Notes: generated from the sequence alone by a model not told the origin. A stretch of DNA of 64,000 nucleotides from Phyllostachys edulis (GCA_036346405.1 CM070566.1:48611268-48675267); one strand, 5' to 3'. Counted from the first letter of the stretch, positions 23,134-35,660 are shown. Made by a program: numbers and translations.

Positions 23134-24464
23134 TTGACATGGCAGCAATGAACAGTGATCTGGGAGGACTGGCAGGCAGGCCTACTACACAATCAATCCT
23201 TTTGAAAGTGCTTTATATGGAGCTGGACCTGGACTCATCCGAAGTGGGTTAGGAGCATATGGCAAGAAGTTTTTAGGTTCAAGCTCTGAGTTTATGCAAA
23301 GTAATGTAAGTTGTTTATAAATTTCATTCAGGGAGATATTCCATCTATATTTTTTTTGTATTATGTGCTTTTTAAGAACTGTCGAGTCTAAACTTTGCTA
23401 CATCACATGAACAGATCACCCAATATTTGTCCAATCCTCAGTATTACTTTCAAGTCAACAGCCAGTATGTGAGGAACAAGCTGAAGGTGATCTTGTTTCC
23501 TTTCCTGCACCGGGTAAGGAGTGACTGGTTTACCTCTTCTTTTGGTTATGGTATGCAGATTGTGAATTCTTATGCAATCTGTGTACTATTTCTCTTCCTT
23601 CAGGGGCACTGGACAAGGATAACTGAACCAGTGGGAGGAAGGCTGTCATACAAACCTCCAATTCAAGATATCAATGCTCCAGATCTGTACATCCCTCTGA
23701 TGGCTTTTGGCACATGTTGTAATTGCTGGATATGCCTTGGGTGTTCTTGGAAGGTAATTGCACATTCAGAACAACTTTGTATGCTCTGTCCTAAGAATAG
23801 GGAAGGTACACTATGAATGCTGTGGGTGGAAGTGAACAGAGGGGATGCTATGCACCTTTGGGCAGTGCAAGAACTTTGAAGTAAGGAGACTAGTTCTGTT
23901 GGGAATTTGAGACAAGAAGGCTCAGACTGGAGAAATGTTAAAAAAGTTGCAGTATCTATAAATTAACTTGTTGTGCTCAATTTTTGCTTGAACCATGCAT
24001 CCTTGAAACACATTGCTCCCAGTCTCCAATGATAAATAGTACAGGATATTCTTGCTTCAATGATGCATGTCTGAAATGCACTTTCCTGAATGTAGGTTTA
24101 CCCCAGAGGCATTGACTCTACAGTTCACAAATGGGCTACTTGGTTGGTTTCTGCGAGTCATCCTCATCAGAGTTCTATTGTACTCACTTTGACGTGGTGA
24201 AGCACCGTTGCTGGACATTGTAGCATATGCTGGGTACGGATTTGCTGGTACATCACTTGCGATGTTGGTCCGCATCTTCCGGAGCTTCTTGTACTATTTC
24301 GATCGCCATGGTTCTGCATTCAGACCGGGTGTTCTGGTTAAGACCATGAAGAGGGTTCTTTTAGGCGCCATGAGTTATGAAAGACATCCTAGCCGGAATC
24401 ACTACTTTCTTCTTTTCCTTGCGGTTATGCAGTTCCCCATACTGTTTCGGCTAGGCAACATCAC
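23134..24464 (+). pseudogene. Captured YIF1 (Yip1-interacting factor) gene fragment, degenerate
   Basis: Four exon-like blocks keep splice borders: 23134-23305, 23415-23513, 23604-23753 and 24096-24464. Conceptual translation shows YIF1 features: ALYGAGPGLIRSGLGAYG, QYYFQVNSQYVRNKLKVIL, GHWTRITEPVGGRLSYKP, INAPDLYIPLMAFGT, then multi-spanning parts such as LLDIVAYAGYGFAGTSLAML. YIF1 proteins act in ER-Golgi vesicle traffic. The copy is dead: a 2-base loss after MAFGT shifts frame, TGA follows LLYSL in block four, and another small change follows FLYYF. Introns are retained, so the capture was of genomic DNA and not of a processed mRNA. Confidence 0.85.
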
Positions 24465-25954
24465 GGTGATGTTTGAGTCTTGTTCTAGAAACCAAAGTTT
24501 TCTCTTGTTGTTATGGCGAGACCAAAGTTTAGCGAGAATAGATTTGTGGTCTTTTGTTACGACTCATTTATCATTTCAATACTTGTACGTAATATCATTT
24601 AATTATCATTTGAACATTTACACGATATGAATGTGATATCTCCACTTCATCTATCGCAAAGATGAACAAAGACAAAATTTGCTTATACACGCTTGTAATC
24701 CATCATGAAGTGTAAATGCAATATAACATAGCATTGTGTATACATACAACGTATATACATTCACATGGTCTAAACAAATTTAGGGGAAAAATTCTATAAT
24801 TTGGGTACAAATACATAAGAGAAAGACACAAATACAATTGAATTATTACAACCAGGGGTAACATGGTCTATTTGTCTCTAATCCCCCTCATATAGTTTTT
24901 GGAGCCAACCTACCAGCCAAACGCTTTCAGCAGACAGCTCCAGATTCTCAGAGAATTGGATTCTCAGAGAATCAGGAGCAGAATCTGAAAAATGAGAATC
25001 TGGAGCTCTACCAAACAGGGCCTAAGTTGCGGTATGACCGCACCTCCTCCAACGGTTATAAAACTAGCCGTTGGGCACCGGTGCGGTACGACCGCCAACT
25101 AACATGCGGTACTACCGCTTGGTTTGGTTGTACCGCTCAAGGAGCGTGGTACTACCGATTCTCAAAGGAGTCGCCGAACCAAAATGCACCGGTACTGTTT
25201 TAATTGAATCGCCAACTGGAAATCAAAACAACCGATGTGCGGTCATACCGAACCAAAATCCGGTCGAACTGCAGCGCGGTCGAACCGCCCATAACACGTC
25301 GGTACAATCGATATCCCTAAGAAAACAACAGTTTGCATCCAAACCAAATTCAATTGCAAAACACATTTGAAAATTAACAAGTGATGCAAACAAGGATTCA
25401 AAGGCAAGATTCTCAACAAGTTGCAAAACACATTTGCCATCTTTTAGAATCATACCACAAATTGCACTCCGCTTCAACTCAGTTTGCAAAACACATTTGC
25501 CACCAAATTGACGCGTGATGCAAGCAAGGATTTACGTGTGATTCTCAACAAGTTGCAAAACACATTTGTCAACTTATAGAATCACACTACAAGGAATAAG
25601 GTACACGGACTTACACCGTTTACAAAACATATTCGCAAACCAAAGTCACATGCTGCAAGGATTATCCACGAGCCACAACTATTTGCAAAACACATTCGCA
25701 AATTTTGGCAACATGTTAAGGTGAGCTAGAGCAAACACAATGAGCTATCAACACATGACTAACTCAAGCTACTAGTCAAGACCCCTCTTAATAGTACGGC
25801 AACCTATACTAGCAATCTGGTCTTCAACCAAACACCAAGACTGGTAAAAGACTAGGAACACATCCTTAGCCCTAGCTAGTCATACCTTTGCCTTGCACAA
25901 CCACTTGAAACTTGATGACAGACATCTTCAATTCATGTCCGGGTCATTGACTTG

Positions 25955-26370
25955 AAATGCATCAACCCATGATGCATCCTTCACTTGACCTCCATCAACA
26001 CATGATGGGTCTCCTTTTTGACTTGATGATCAACTCATGATCATCTCCTCTTCTTGAACATCATCGACACACGATGATTCCCTTTTCTTGATATGCATCA
26101 ACACATGATGCATTCTTCACTCGATCTCCATCAACACATGATGGACCTTCTCTTTACTTGATGATCAACTCATGATCATCTCTTCTTCTAGAACTTGACA
26201 TGCAACACATGATGCATCCTTTACTTCAAGCTCTTCATCTTCAATATCATCAACACATGATGATCTTCTCTACTTCGGGATCTTGACTTGATGCTCATCA
26301 ACACATAATGACATCCTTCATTCCGAACCTTGACTTGATGACCATCAACACATGATGTCATCCAAAGTCT
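25955..26370. repeat. Irregular array of CATCAACACATGATG palindromes
   Basis: About ten copies of CATCA(A)CACATGATG or GATCAACTCATGATC, each an imperfect inverted repeat, spaced 25-50 bases apart by CT-rich linkers. The duplicate is at 42535-42935. Confidence 0.7.
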
Positions 26371-26589
26371 TCAACCACATGGAACTCAACCTATTCATCC
26401 AACTCAAAGAAAGAGTTAGTTCCACAATATGATTATCATTATACCACACCATACCATTAACTTATAATGGTGGGACAAGATATCACAATCTTTCCTCTTT
26501 GGTAATTAATGATAATCACTTCAATAACAAATAAGTGAATGTAGATTTGCATGAGTATATAAGCACTACACAAGTTGTATATACTCATA

Positions 26590-26702
<113 letters not shown>

Positions 26703-27668
26703 CTACACAAGTTATATATACTCAAAGGATATATGAGCACACATGTCTCATATACACACATGAATATATTAACTACACAAGTTATATATATTCAAGGATA
26801 TGTGAGTACACATGGACTACACAAGTTATACTCACATATAAGTATATTTAGACTACACAAGTCTTATATACTCACATAAATATATTAACTACACAAGTTA
26901 AATATATTCAAGGATATATGAACTACACAAGTCTCATATACTCATATGAATATATTAACTACACAAGTTAAATATATTCAAAAGATATGTTTCAAAGTAA
27001 AGATCCCAAATATATGTGAAAACAGGAATATGGATCAATACTAATGAAACCTCAAAATATAGAATGAACTCTCCCTACATGTGTGCATACACGAATGTGT
27101 AATGGAAACATATGCACATATTCAAGATAACCTTTTGGTGGAGTTCAACCTATATTTTGGATCCGAGGAATGAAACAAAGTATATATGAATACAAAGTAG
27201 AATGCATACCTCTTTTGTTCTTGATATCCAAATGAGACTAATCATAAGATAAGGCAAATAGAAATGTTAGTCTCACAAATAGATTCATCATTATGAATGC
27301 ATACCTGTTTGGATTTTTCCTTTTGTTTATCCAATGAATTGGATTTGTCATTAATCACATGCATGCTTTCATGATTTTCACCTTTATATCCAAATAAGAC
27401 TACACAATATGTATATCAATAAAAGTGTTAGTCTCATAATTAGATTTGTCATTAATCACCAAAACTCCATTAACACATAATAGCAGGCCTAAATCCTTCA
27501 ACAGCGTGCTGGAGATAGACGCGGTGCTGCTCACAGAGATGCACGGTAGGATTGAGGAGGAGATCCGGAAGATCGACGAAGGGGGCGAGCGGGGGCGAAG
27601 CAGCTGGGCTCCGGCGGCGTGGATCCGAGACGAAGCCCCCAAAAGCAGAGGTGGCGCGGATCCGGGAC

Positions 27669-28401
27669 CAAGGTAGTTAAAATCGCGATCCTACTCGTAG
27701 AGTCTTACGATTATATGAACCCACGACAACCTATCGATCCAAATCACACTGTGAATCGGAATCAGGTAGAATCGTGGTAGAGTCGGGATCCAAAGAGTAG
27801 AATCATGGTAAAGTTGTCAGAGACTTAGGGCATTTTTTTCGAGGCCAGGCTTTGCTGATATTTTGTTTTAGAACAAAATTTGTTGATATTAATTTCTGAG
27901 AATGAAATTATAAATAAACAAGGAGCATGCAAAATATTATATCAGTATGGTAATACTAGTACAAATATCTATATTATGCCATGAGAAATCTTGAGCTTGA
28001 TAATGATAAGCTATTTTTATTCCTAGAGTATGTCTAGCTGCTTTTAAGGAACATGCAAGCGTTGCAATTAGATATTGATTTACAAAAGTTGTGAACATTT
28101 CTCATGTAATTGTAGTAAACTAGTCATGGTCATTGGTTGTTCTCCTGTAGTTCAGAACTATATCACTCATCATGTTAGTATCATTATGCTTTTCTGTAGT
28201 GCGATAAAAAGTGCTTTGTCCCTTTTTTGGTAATAAGTAAGTGGTAAACCATATAAGAATCATACAAACTTATAGTGTAGATGTTAAATATGTGTATTTT
28301 TATAATTCCGTAGAATCGCCGATTCTACGATTCGATACAATGATTCGATCCTACCGGAGGCAAATCGATCCAACTTAGGATCTCGACTTTGACTACTTTG
28401 A
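27669..28401. mobile_element. MITE-like element with TIRs in the retrotransposon leader
   Basis: 733 bp. The left end CAAGGTAGTTAAAATCGCGA mirrors the right end, which on the other strand reads TCAAAGTAGTCAAAGTCGAG; both continue with GATCCTA. CCGGGAC flanks it (27662-27668 and 28402-28408). A 7-9-bp duplication suggests hAT or Mutator. The interior is AT-rich and non-coding. Confidence 0.65.
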
Positions 28402-28520
28402 CCGGGACAGAGCACCAACGAGAGGCTGCCCTCGGGAGCAAAGATCGGTCCTCCCAGGGGCAGCGGCGGCGGAGAACGGTTAGAGGCTAGGAGGCGGCGG
28501 CCGCTACGGTAAACCCTAAC

Positions 28521-28536
28521 CTTGGCTCTGATACTA
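28521..28536 (-). other. Primer-binding site of the short-LTR retrotransposon
   Basis: On the minus strand TATCAGAGCCAAG follows directly after the 5' LTR, matching the usual complement of initiator Met-tRNA in plant LTR elements. Confidence 0.7.
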
Positions 28537-28672
28537 TGTTATGAATATTATATGTATGTATTCAGAGGCCCAATGGACAATATATATAGATGTACAAGAG
28601 ATGTATGTCATAAATATATAATACAATACAAAATATAGATAAGAAAATACAAAAGGATTCCTATCTCTAACA
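28537..28672 (-). repeat. 5' LTR of the short-LTR retrotransposon
   Basis: 136 bp, TG...CA, more diverged from the left LTR than the two left-LTR copies are from each other. Confidence 0.8.
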
Positions 28673-31079
28673 GTACCATCTAGCACCTGTGTCATAGCTT
28701 TCATGGAACTCGTCAGTTGTCACGCACCAAGCCACTTCCAAATGCGCACCAGATGACAAATGGCATCTATTAATTGCTGCTCCAACTGAGGTGAAAACTA
28801 AAGAGATCCTACGTGTAACAAATGGCACCCAACCTTGTTTACGAATAATGTCAACTAGGTACCTGGGCGCGCAAATGCGCGTTCGTTGTATATAGGAGCA
28901 AATAAAAGTCGAGTTGAAGAGTGGATTTAGGATATGAACGAAGAGAGAAATCAGGATACTAATAGAGGAGCTAAAAACGTTAAAATATGGAAGAGAAATA
29001 TAGGTTTAGTTTGGATAGGGTGGTGTAGTATAATCAGGAGGAAATATGTCACTATACTGTAAGCAAGAACATAAAAGGCAAAAATCGGTAGCTCCAGAGA
29101 AATATATTCTAAATTTAAGGACTTCTAAATTTACAGAAGAAATATTTAGTTGAGAAAAATAGATTTACATTATAATTTGACATAGACACCTTTTTCTTTA
29201 ACCAAGAGCAAAAAATGTTCGTTATACAGTAAAAATTCTGGTGTGATCCAAGAAAAAGAGAACATAATGAGCACATATACTTCAATAGAACAATATTGGG
29301 AAGTAACAAGGAGTTTGGAAAAAATGGCTAACGGTTATTATGGAATAATTACTATGTGAGTGTAAGAAAGAAAAGGGAAAAAACAACTAAAAACTATATC
29401 GCATTGCTTGCTCCGGAGTTATGAATAAGCACTGGATTAAAGAAGCTATATTAAAAGGAAAATACATGTGCATATTGGCACAGATCAATGACAATACCCT
29501 TAGAATGACATTCCACGTTTGTAACAGTATATCAAGAGCATCTGAGCATCAAGTTTCCAATTCATTCTGGTTATTCAGAACGGAGCTGACGCGGCTCATC
29601 TTGCTTTCTTCTTGTAGAGCATTTCCCTTTGATTATCATTGATTATTAATACAGATCCAATCATCCAATATGCGAAATGCGGTTAAAGATGGTTACAGAA
29701 TCAAATATGCACCCGAGCTGAGGTTCGAACCAATGGCATAGTGGGACTTTGGTGGCCACGGGATCCATAATCCAACCTCTTTCGCACCACCATATCCTAA
29801 TCTAACCTAAAAGAACGGCTTTCACTGATAACTAAGGAATAGAAATACCACATCAATCATTTTTATTTGCACCAAACTAACTCAAATTTAGTGAACAATC
29901 ACCCATTACTGATTGCACAAAAAAAAATGGACCACTCTATCACAACCAAGATAAAGACTTAATTCTCTACGACATAAACGGGAAAGAGGGCATTTTTAGT
30001 TCAATTCTAGCAAAACAACAACATTTTATAAGATGGTTTGTATCTATTGAAATTATACATATGTAATATAGCAGAGCAACTTGAGGCCGGATTGTTCGAT
30101 GCGGTCGAACCTGCCATAGCAAGAAATAGAATATTTAAAGAAGAGGGAGATCACCTACAAGGAGCATCTGAAATGGGTCATCCAGATTGAGCACCTACGC
30201 ATGAATCTTTTTCATCGAACTCTGCGAACAAATTCTGGACAAGAAATACAAAGTTCAGTCAGTGTAAGAATGAAAAGGAAAAGAGAAATAGAAAATTCAG
30301 AATCGCATTCGAAAATTCAGTGGTCAAGGCAAAGTAAAAAATGCACGTGAATCAATAAGGCAAGTCTGCATATTCAGAGTAGATAATATATGAATCATAG
30401 TAAGACAATTCTCAATCAAGGAACCAAAATCCGAACAACATCACCTGTACTATTACTAATACTGGTAAGTTAGTTCTGAATATGTACAGTACAAAATTGA
30501 TTGTGACTGGAAGCATTGCTCAAGTAAGCATCCACCATAAATCTCAAGGAAAACGGCATACATACGTAAGGAAGCTCTTGTGGCAGCACAAATGTGAAGT
30601 CCAAAACTTACAGGAAAAGCTCTCATCTAACCAGGCCTAATTCTCAATAAATGCAAAAAACGATTATACAACCAACCATAGGAAAAGGACAAATCTTCTA
30701 GTTTTTTGTGAACTTGAAGTGAACACCGAAGCTTCTAAAATAGTTTGGTGCAACGAAAAGGATAGAAGATGATAGCTATCTAACTGAAAGGATCATGCCA
30801 TTGTCTGATCTAACTGTTCTTGCAATATGCTTAGAGCAACATGGAACAACATTACTGTGAGAAATGCTGCGCTAGAAAAGTAGAGGCGAACATAAAAAAA
30901 AAGGGTGTTCCTGACAATTCATAAATTGTGATTTCATCAAGATAACGACTCAAACGTGCAGAATTATCAATGTCATGATTCCATGTCAGAATTGTCAAGC
31001 AACTGGAATCTATAACCAACCATGACAGTACAAAATGCATAACTAACAGGTATTAGTGGCACTAGTGATATATATAGCT

Positions 31080-31380
31080 GAGAGAGGATGAGCAGCTCGA
31101 GCTGCCATGGAACACCGTGAACACATCAGAGTAAAACTTTGTGAGGTACGAAAACTCTTCCTCAGCAGGACCTCAAGGTTGAGCCTTTGCAGGGTGAGCA
31201 CAACCATGTTGTCTCTCCAAACAAAGGCGAGCCAGCCATCCTGGAGGACAAATGCTGAGGTTCTAGTAAAATCTAGTGATCGAATAGTTATTGACCGCTC
31301 ATCTAAAATGAAGAGATCGTGTAAGAGAACAGGAAGTTGTTGTCAGAATGGTGCGGTGATATATGATTATATGTTATATA
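31080..31380 (-). pseudogene. Exon-like fragment inside the Helitron
   Basis: On the minus strand a stretch reads as protein-like sequence including SITIRSLDFTRTSAFVLQDG and WLAFVWRDNMVVLTLQRL, then breaks down near 31080. I do not recognise the family. It lies on the same strand as the broken gene at 32.5-33.5 kb and could be a downstream exon of it or a second captured gene. Confidence 0.35.
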
Positions 31381-32526
31381 AAAGGAAGAATTATGCAACA
31401 ATATATTTACCCTAAGTAGATTACAAGGACCACTCAAACAGTGGTGGAGGCACCGTTCGGGCAGCATGGGCGCCTGGGTTCGCCGGCAAACCACCATTGG
31501 TATGTCTCGTCGCTGACGGAGGTGAAGAACAGGGCGTTCCAGGGCCATAGTTAGGCTTGCTCAGGCTCTGTATTTTTCCTGACTGTGCCACTGCACTAAA
31601 ACAAACTCGCATGCCTAAAGAGAATGCTTATCTCTAGATAAGTTCAAACACCATGCCTTCTTACTACGAAAAGCATACTCCATGATAAGAAAACGGTACG
31701 AATCTAAATTAAAAATTATCAAAATTCATGTTTTAGAAAACAAATAACAACCAATCAACAAAAAGAAAGTAAATGTTCACAGCTTTTGGCTAATTTAAGT
31801 TCCTCAACAAATATCTTGCATGCATGGTTTGTGTGAACTCAAGAGCCTGTTCTCTAGCCATGAATGAATGAGCAACACATGTTCCCCCTGAAAACTGAGA
31901 AGCACATGTGGACTACTACAATTCAGAACAGAACAACCATTTTTATATTGTATTTCTTTCCAGAAATTAAAACCAAGTACTACTACTAAAAATTACAAAG
32001 CCATAGTACCGTAACCACCTCCCTAACCCCCAATTACGAGCCATAAATGAACAAAAACATCCTAGTCTGCAAAACACCATGTTTTACTCCCACTACTCAA
32101 CCTCTTGCAACAGGCTCAATCACTGACTAATACTAAAACCCCCAAATATCATTAGCTCCTTAGCTGTCTTTTGGAAGTAAACAAACACAAACAAATCAAG
32201 ACAGTTATAAGATGGACACATGGAAATCTGTGCATGATTTGGTATGCAGCTTAATTCGTGCAGCAACATGTGTGTATGTGCATTTGTTTTATTTGCTCGA
32301 TAAGTAGCTTCTTGTGTGGGTACCTGATCCAAGAGCTCAGGCAAATCTTTTCTATCCAAATCAGAGTTTGCATGAGCTGTAAGCAAACAAATTATGTATT
32401 ATCTTCCATGTACTACCGATGCATGCACCAAAGATGAAATTGTGCTCCTGCCAAATACTCTAAAAAATGATCATTTCTATATGTCAGATTCAGCAAGATA
32501 GTTCTTCAGATATACAGAGTGAGGTA

Positions 32527-33461
32527 CCTGAACCCACACCCAATGGCAACAAACCCGGCCATCGCAGAGAGGTTCCTCCGCAGCCGCATCCTCTCGCCGA
32601 CGGTGTCGCCCGTGGGCGGAGGCATCTTCTTGGCCCCAAGCAGCAGCGTCTCTACCTCTGGCCTGCGCACCATGTCACCGCCGGCCTCACTGTGCAGCCG
32701 CAGCATCGACTCCCGCCGCGCGGCGAGCACCGGGTGGTCCTTCTCGGAGCGCACGAAGAGTGGAGCAGCCGCGAGCTCCAGCGGGAGTGTGACGCGGCCG
32801 CAGCAACGAGGGTGTCGAGCAGCCGGTGGCGGTCGTCGAACGCGAGGCGGGAGAAGTGGAAGGAGGAAGGGATGGGAGCCTGGGGGGTGTGGGCCTCAAG
32901 ACGGTGGGTGGGTCGTCGGCGATGAGCTCGAAGACGGGGGCCCAAAAGAGGTGCGGGGAGAGCTCCTGGGGGATGGAGCAGACGACGACGCGGGAGAGGA
33001 AGCCCGGGAGCGCGGCGACGAGGTTCGTGGGCGGAGGGAGGAGAGGAGGCTGGGGAAGAGGGAGTCGGGGTGGTTGCCATGGAGGAAGAGCAGGACAGGG
33101 CGGCCGCGGTCGTCGGCGAGGACGAGGTTGCCGAGATTGGGGTTCTGGTGCGCCCAGAGGCCGAGAAGCGGGGAGGCGGAGTGGAGGAAGCGGCAGACGG
33201 GCAGGGAGGAGTCGCCTACGACGGCGCGCCAGGCGAGGAGGTGGGAGGGGGAGTGGAGGAGGTGGCGGCACTGGGCGAGGCACGACTCATCGGACGGCAT
33301 GGACGACAAGGAGCAGAGCCTGGATGGACGAGACGAGGCGACGAGAACGTAGGCAAGAAAAACGCGAGGTAAATCAGACGGATGCGAAGGAAGGAAGTGC
33401 GGGATCCGACGGACAAGAAGAATCGGGGAGACGTGGCCGCCTGTGCTAGCCCAAAAAATGC
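32527..33461 (-). pseudogene. Captured GC-rich gene fragment, frameshifted; F-box-like at best
   Basis: A GC-rich block that reads protein-like only if the frame changes at least three times on the minus strand: HLLAWRAVVGDSSLPVCRFL and ADDRGRPVLLFLHGN in one frame, then NLVAALPGFLSRVVVC and HLFWAPVFELIAD in a second, then FHFSRLAFDDRHRLLDTL in a third, then MVRRPEVETLLLGAKKMPPP back in the first, up to a donor-like GT after GCGFR near 32527. The style (Leu/Ser-rich, LAWRAV, VCRFLHS) recalls grass F-box or F-box-associated proteins, but this is a weak guess and no F-box core is visible. A TATAAAT near the Helitron 5' end could have served as promoter. Confidence 0.5.
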
Positions 33462-33578
33462 GCCCATTTATACTGGAGGATTTCTCCATCTCTTCAAGCA
33501 CTTCCTGGTCACTACCAGGCTTATGGATAGCTTGAATATTATTTCTTTAAGCAACCCGAGTGCCAAGTGCCGGCATCT

Positions 33579-34285
33579 GGAATTTTTTTTAATTTGGCCC
33601 TATAATGCCATGTTAATTACAAAAATAGCATCGTTGGCACCGAAATTGCAAAACTGACCCCCTACCGAGCGCGAAAGTCCGGGAAGCAAACACGTGTAAC
33701 ATTCTGCGCTGAGGGGGCGCGGAAAGCCGGTGAGTTGTGCGGAATGTCGAGCGGACGCGGGAACCAAGCTTTTAGTGTGGAAGGTGGCGGGCCTGTACCA
33801 CCCGAGCGCGGAAGCGACATCTAGTGCCACCCGAGCGCGGAAGGAGAGCAGCCGGCACGCATCAGCGCATCAGGGAGTAATTAATGAGCCCGTTCTCTGT
33901 TGCTTGAAAGCAATGTTTTGTTTTTTTACCCGTTCTCTGTTGCTTGAAAGCAATGTTTTGTTTTTTGATTCACGTTCTTCTGTTTTGCTTGAAAGCGACA
34001 TTCTTTCTTTGATTTCTTCCCGCGCTCTAGCTCCGTGGAATGCCGCCGATCCCCTACCGCGCTTCGGTGGCGTGGAAGCCGCCTGGGTCCGCCTGCGCCC
34101 CTGGTTTCGCGCTCGCCCGGTTTCCGCGCTTAGCGCCAAGGTTCCGCGCCCCTCGAATGTGGAAAGTGATACGTGTCGCCCTCTAGTTTTTCCGCGCTCG
34201 GCAGGGGGCTCGATTTGCAATTTAGATGCTAAGAAGGCTATTTTTACAATTAACTCGGCAGCACAGGGCCAAATTAAAAAAAACT
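33579..34285. mobile_element. Mutator-like element with long TIRs
   Basis: 707 bp inside the common 3' flank. The ends GGAATTTTTTTTAATTTGGC and, on the other strand, AGTTTTTTTTAATTTGGC lead inverted repeats of about 100 bases that include CCGAGCGCG. CGGCATCT flanks it (33571-33578 and 34286-34293); the empty flank at 10312 has it once. The interior has a tandem repeat of about 54 bp with GTTGCTTGAAAGCAATG, starting near 33890. No protein gene. Confidence 0.8.
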
Positions 34286-34293
34286 CGGCATCT

Positions 34294-35461
34294 GTCCCCA
34301 ACATGTGCCATCTTTGTAAAACAAAATTACCAGTAGCCTCCTAATGAAAGTGCCTATCCGTACAAAACTAACCACGAAAAGCGAAACTGTACATGTATGC
34401 TGGGATTCTTGACTGACTTGAAAGCTTCCGCCCAATCGATTCTCTCTCTCTCTCTTTTGAGAAAGGTACATGACAAGGCACATAACGGTAAGTTGGTGAC
34501 AACTTATAATCATAAATCACATAAAGTGACTTAGATTCAGTATGTAGTTTCCACAAAGCTGAAGCTCCTAAAAGATATAATAGGCGTTGGGACGGCTCCC
34601 AGCCGGCTTTTGCTTGTAGAAGCAACCAGCAGGCTTTCACGTGGGGAGAAGCCAAAAGTCACAGTCAGTATGAACATGAAGAAGCTAAAAGCCGGAAGAA
34701 GCTGTATGGGATAGCTTTTTACGGTTTTTGCGGGTTGGAGTTCCGTGTTTGCTACTAGAGTTGATAAAAATTACACCTCTCCTACCAGATATAGATATCC
34801 AATCTAACCTCTCTCTCAACCGTTCTCTCATCCTCAGGCCATGCGAGTTCGCATGGATGGAGCAGCGGGACTAGGGTTAGCGCCCTTGAACCAAATTGGA
34901 TGGTTCGCAAAAAAAAAGATACAAATTGGATTGCAAACCTTTCATTTAGGCTTTGTTGGTTTGTTTGAGCTTTCATGGGTCGAGTGGGCTGGATCGAAAA
35001 GTCCACCTCACACAGTGGGGACTGGGGAGACACACGCGGCCTCCTGCCGGCTGCCCGCAGCAAGGCCGGGGTGTAAGTGGTCTCTCCTCCCACCGACGCG
35101 TGTGGCCTCTGGCGGCTCCTCTCCCCCGAGCCGTGAGGCTCATCGGCGGCTCCTCTGTTCCAATGTTTTTCAGTTGGGTATTTTGGTTTTTGGGTTGTTG
35201 TTAGGAGGTGCATTAGTTTAGAAATGGAGATTTGTGACAAATTTGGTTACATAAATGGGAGACTAGGATGTTTGGCTTTGGAGCATAGCTCTGTCAAGGT
35301 TGTTTGAAATTATCAGCGAAAATTTCAAATTCGGTCATTTTTCGAGCCATCTCAGCCGGTAGAAATTTGTAATTTCAAACTGTAATTTAAAATTTTTGTT
35401 CGAAAAATTTCCAAAAAACCGATAACCGACAGTTACCGCTACCCTCCAAAATTTTTCCCGC
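34294..35461 (+). repeat. End of the common 3' flank and spacer before gene C
   Basis: 34294-35010 matches 10320-11010. 35010-35461 is unmatched, with an AT-rich part (35280-35440) containing GAAATTTC-like words. No gene is supported. Confidence 0.6.
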
Positions 35462-35660
35462 ACCGCGTTTCCCTGGGCCTAGCTAGTCCCCTGAGCTGCG
35501 AATATGATTCGTGCGAACTGCAGCGCGAATATGATTCGTGCGGACTCGCTTTTCTGCTTCGTTTTCGTACAATATCGAATCAGACCGTACATACATCCCC
35601 AAGCGAGTGCTGCTAGCTAGGCTGCAGCTGTTGCCGCACTAGCAGCTCATCGAGCTTCGT

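Larger units (their letters stand above)
22133..25022. mobile_element. PIF/Harbinger-like element carrying captured gene fragments (Pack-TIR)
   Basis: 2890 bp. The left end GGGCCTGTTTGGTACAGCT matches the right end on the opposite strand, GGCCCTGTTTGGTAGAGCT. A TAA duplication flanks it (22130-22132 and 25023-25025). The duplicate segment at 41600 reads CCAACTAAGTTGCGG with no insertion, an exact empty site. TAA target and GGGCCTGTTTGG ends fit PIF/Harbinger (Tourist) elements. No transposase is present. Inside are a YIF1-type pseudogene with its introns (plus strand) and a GC-rich exon fragment of another gene (minus strand). Confidence 0.85.
28855..33480 (-). mobile_element. Non-autonomous Helitron carrying gene fragments
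   Basis: 4626 bp, oriented leftwards. The empty paralog at about 10215 reads GTCAATTTCTCC; here GTCAA and TTTCTCC are separated, so the insertion lies between A and T with no duplication. On the minus strand the 5' end begins TCCTCCAGTATAAATGGG and the 3' end is CTAG, preceded by the hairpin CGCGCATTTGCGCG about 12 bases before the end. TC start, CTRR end, subterminal hairpin and A|T insertion are the Helitron signature. I see no Rep/helicase gene. Near its 5' end it carries a broken gene (32527-33461), and exon-like pieces lie further in. Confidence 0.85.

Noticed and set aside
25955..26370. CRISPR-like array
   Set aside because: Spacers and repeats are irregular, the repeats are short palindromes, and the window is plant nuclear DNA.
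31303..31612. Minus-strand ORFs of 63 and 81 codons near the middle of the Helitron
   Set aside because: Two frames look equally protein-like (one Pro-rich, one with FFTSVSDETYQWWFAG), and no splice evidence decides between them.
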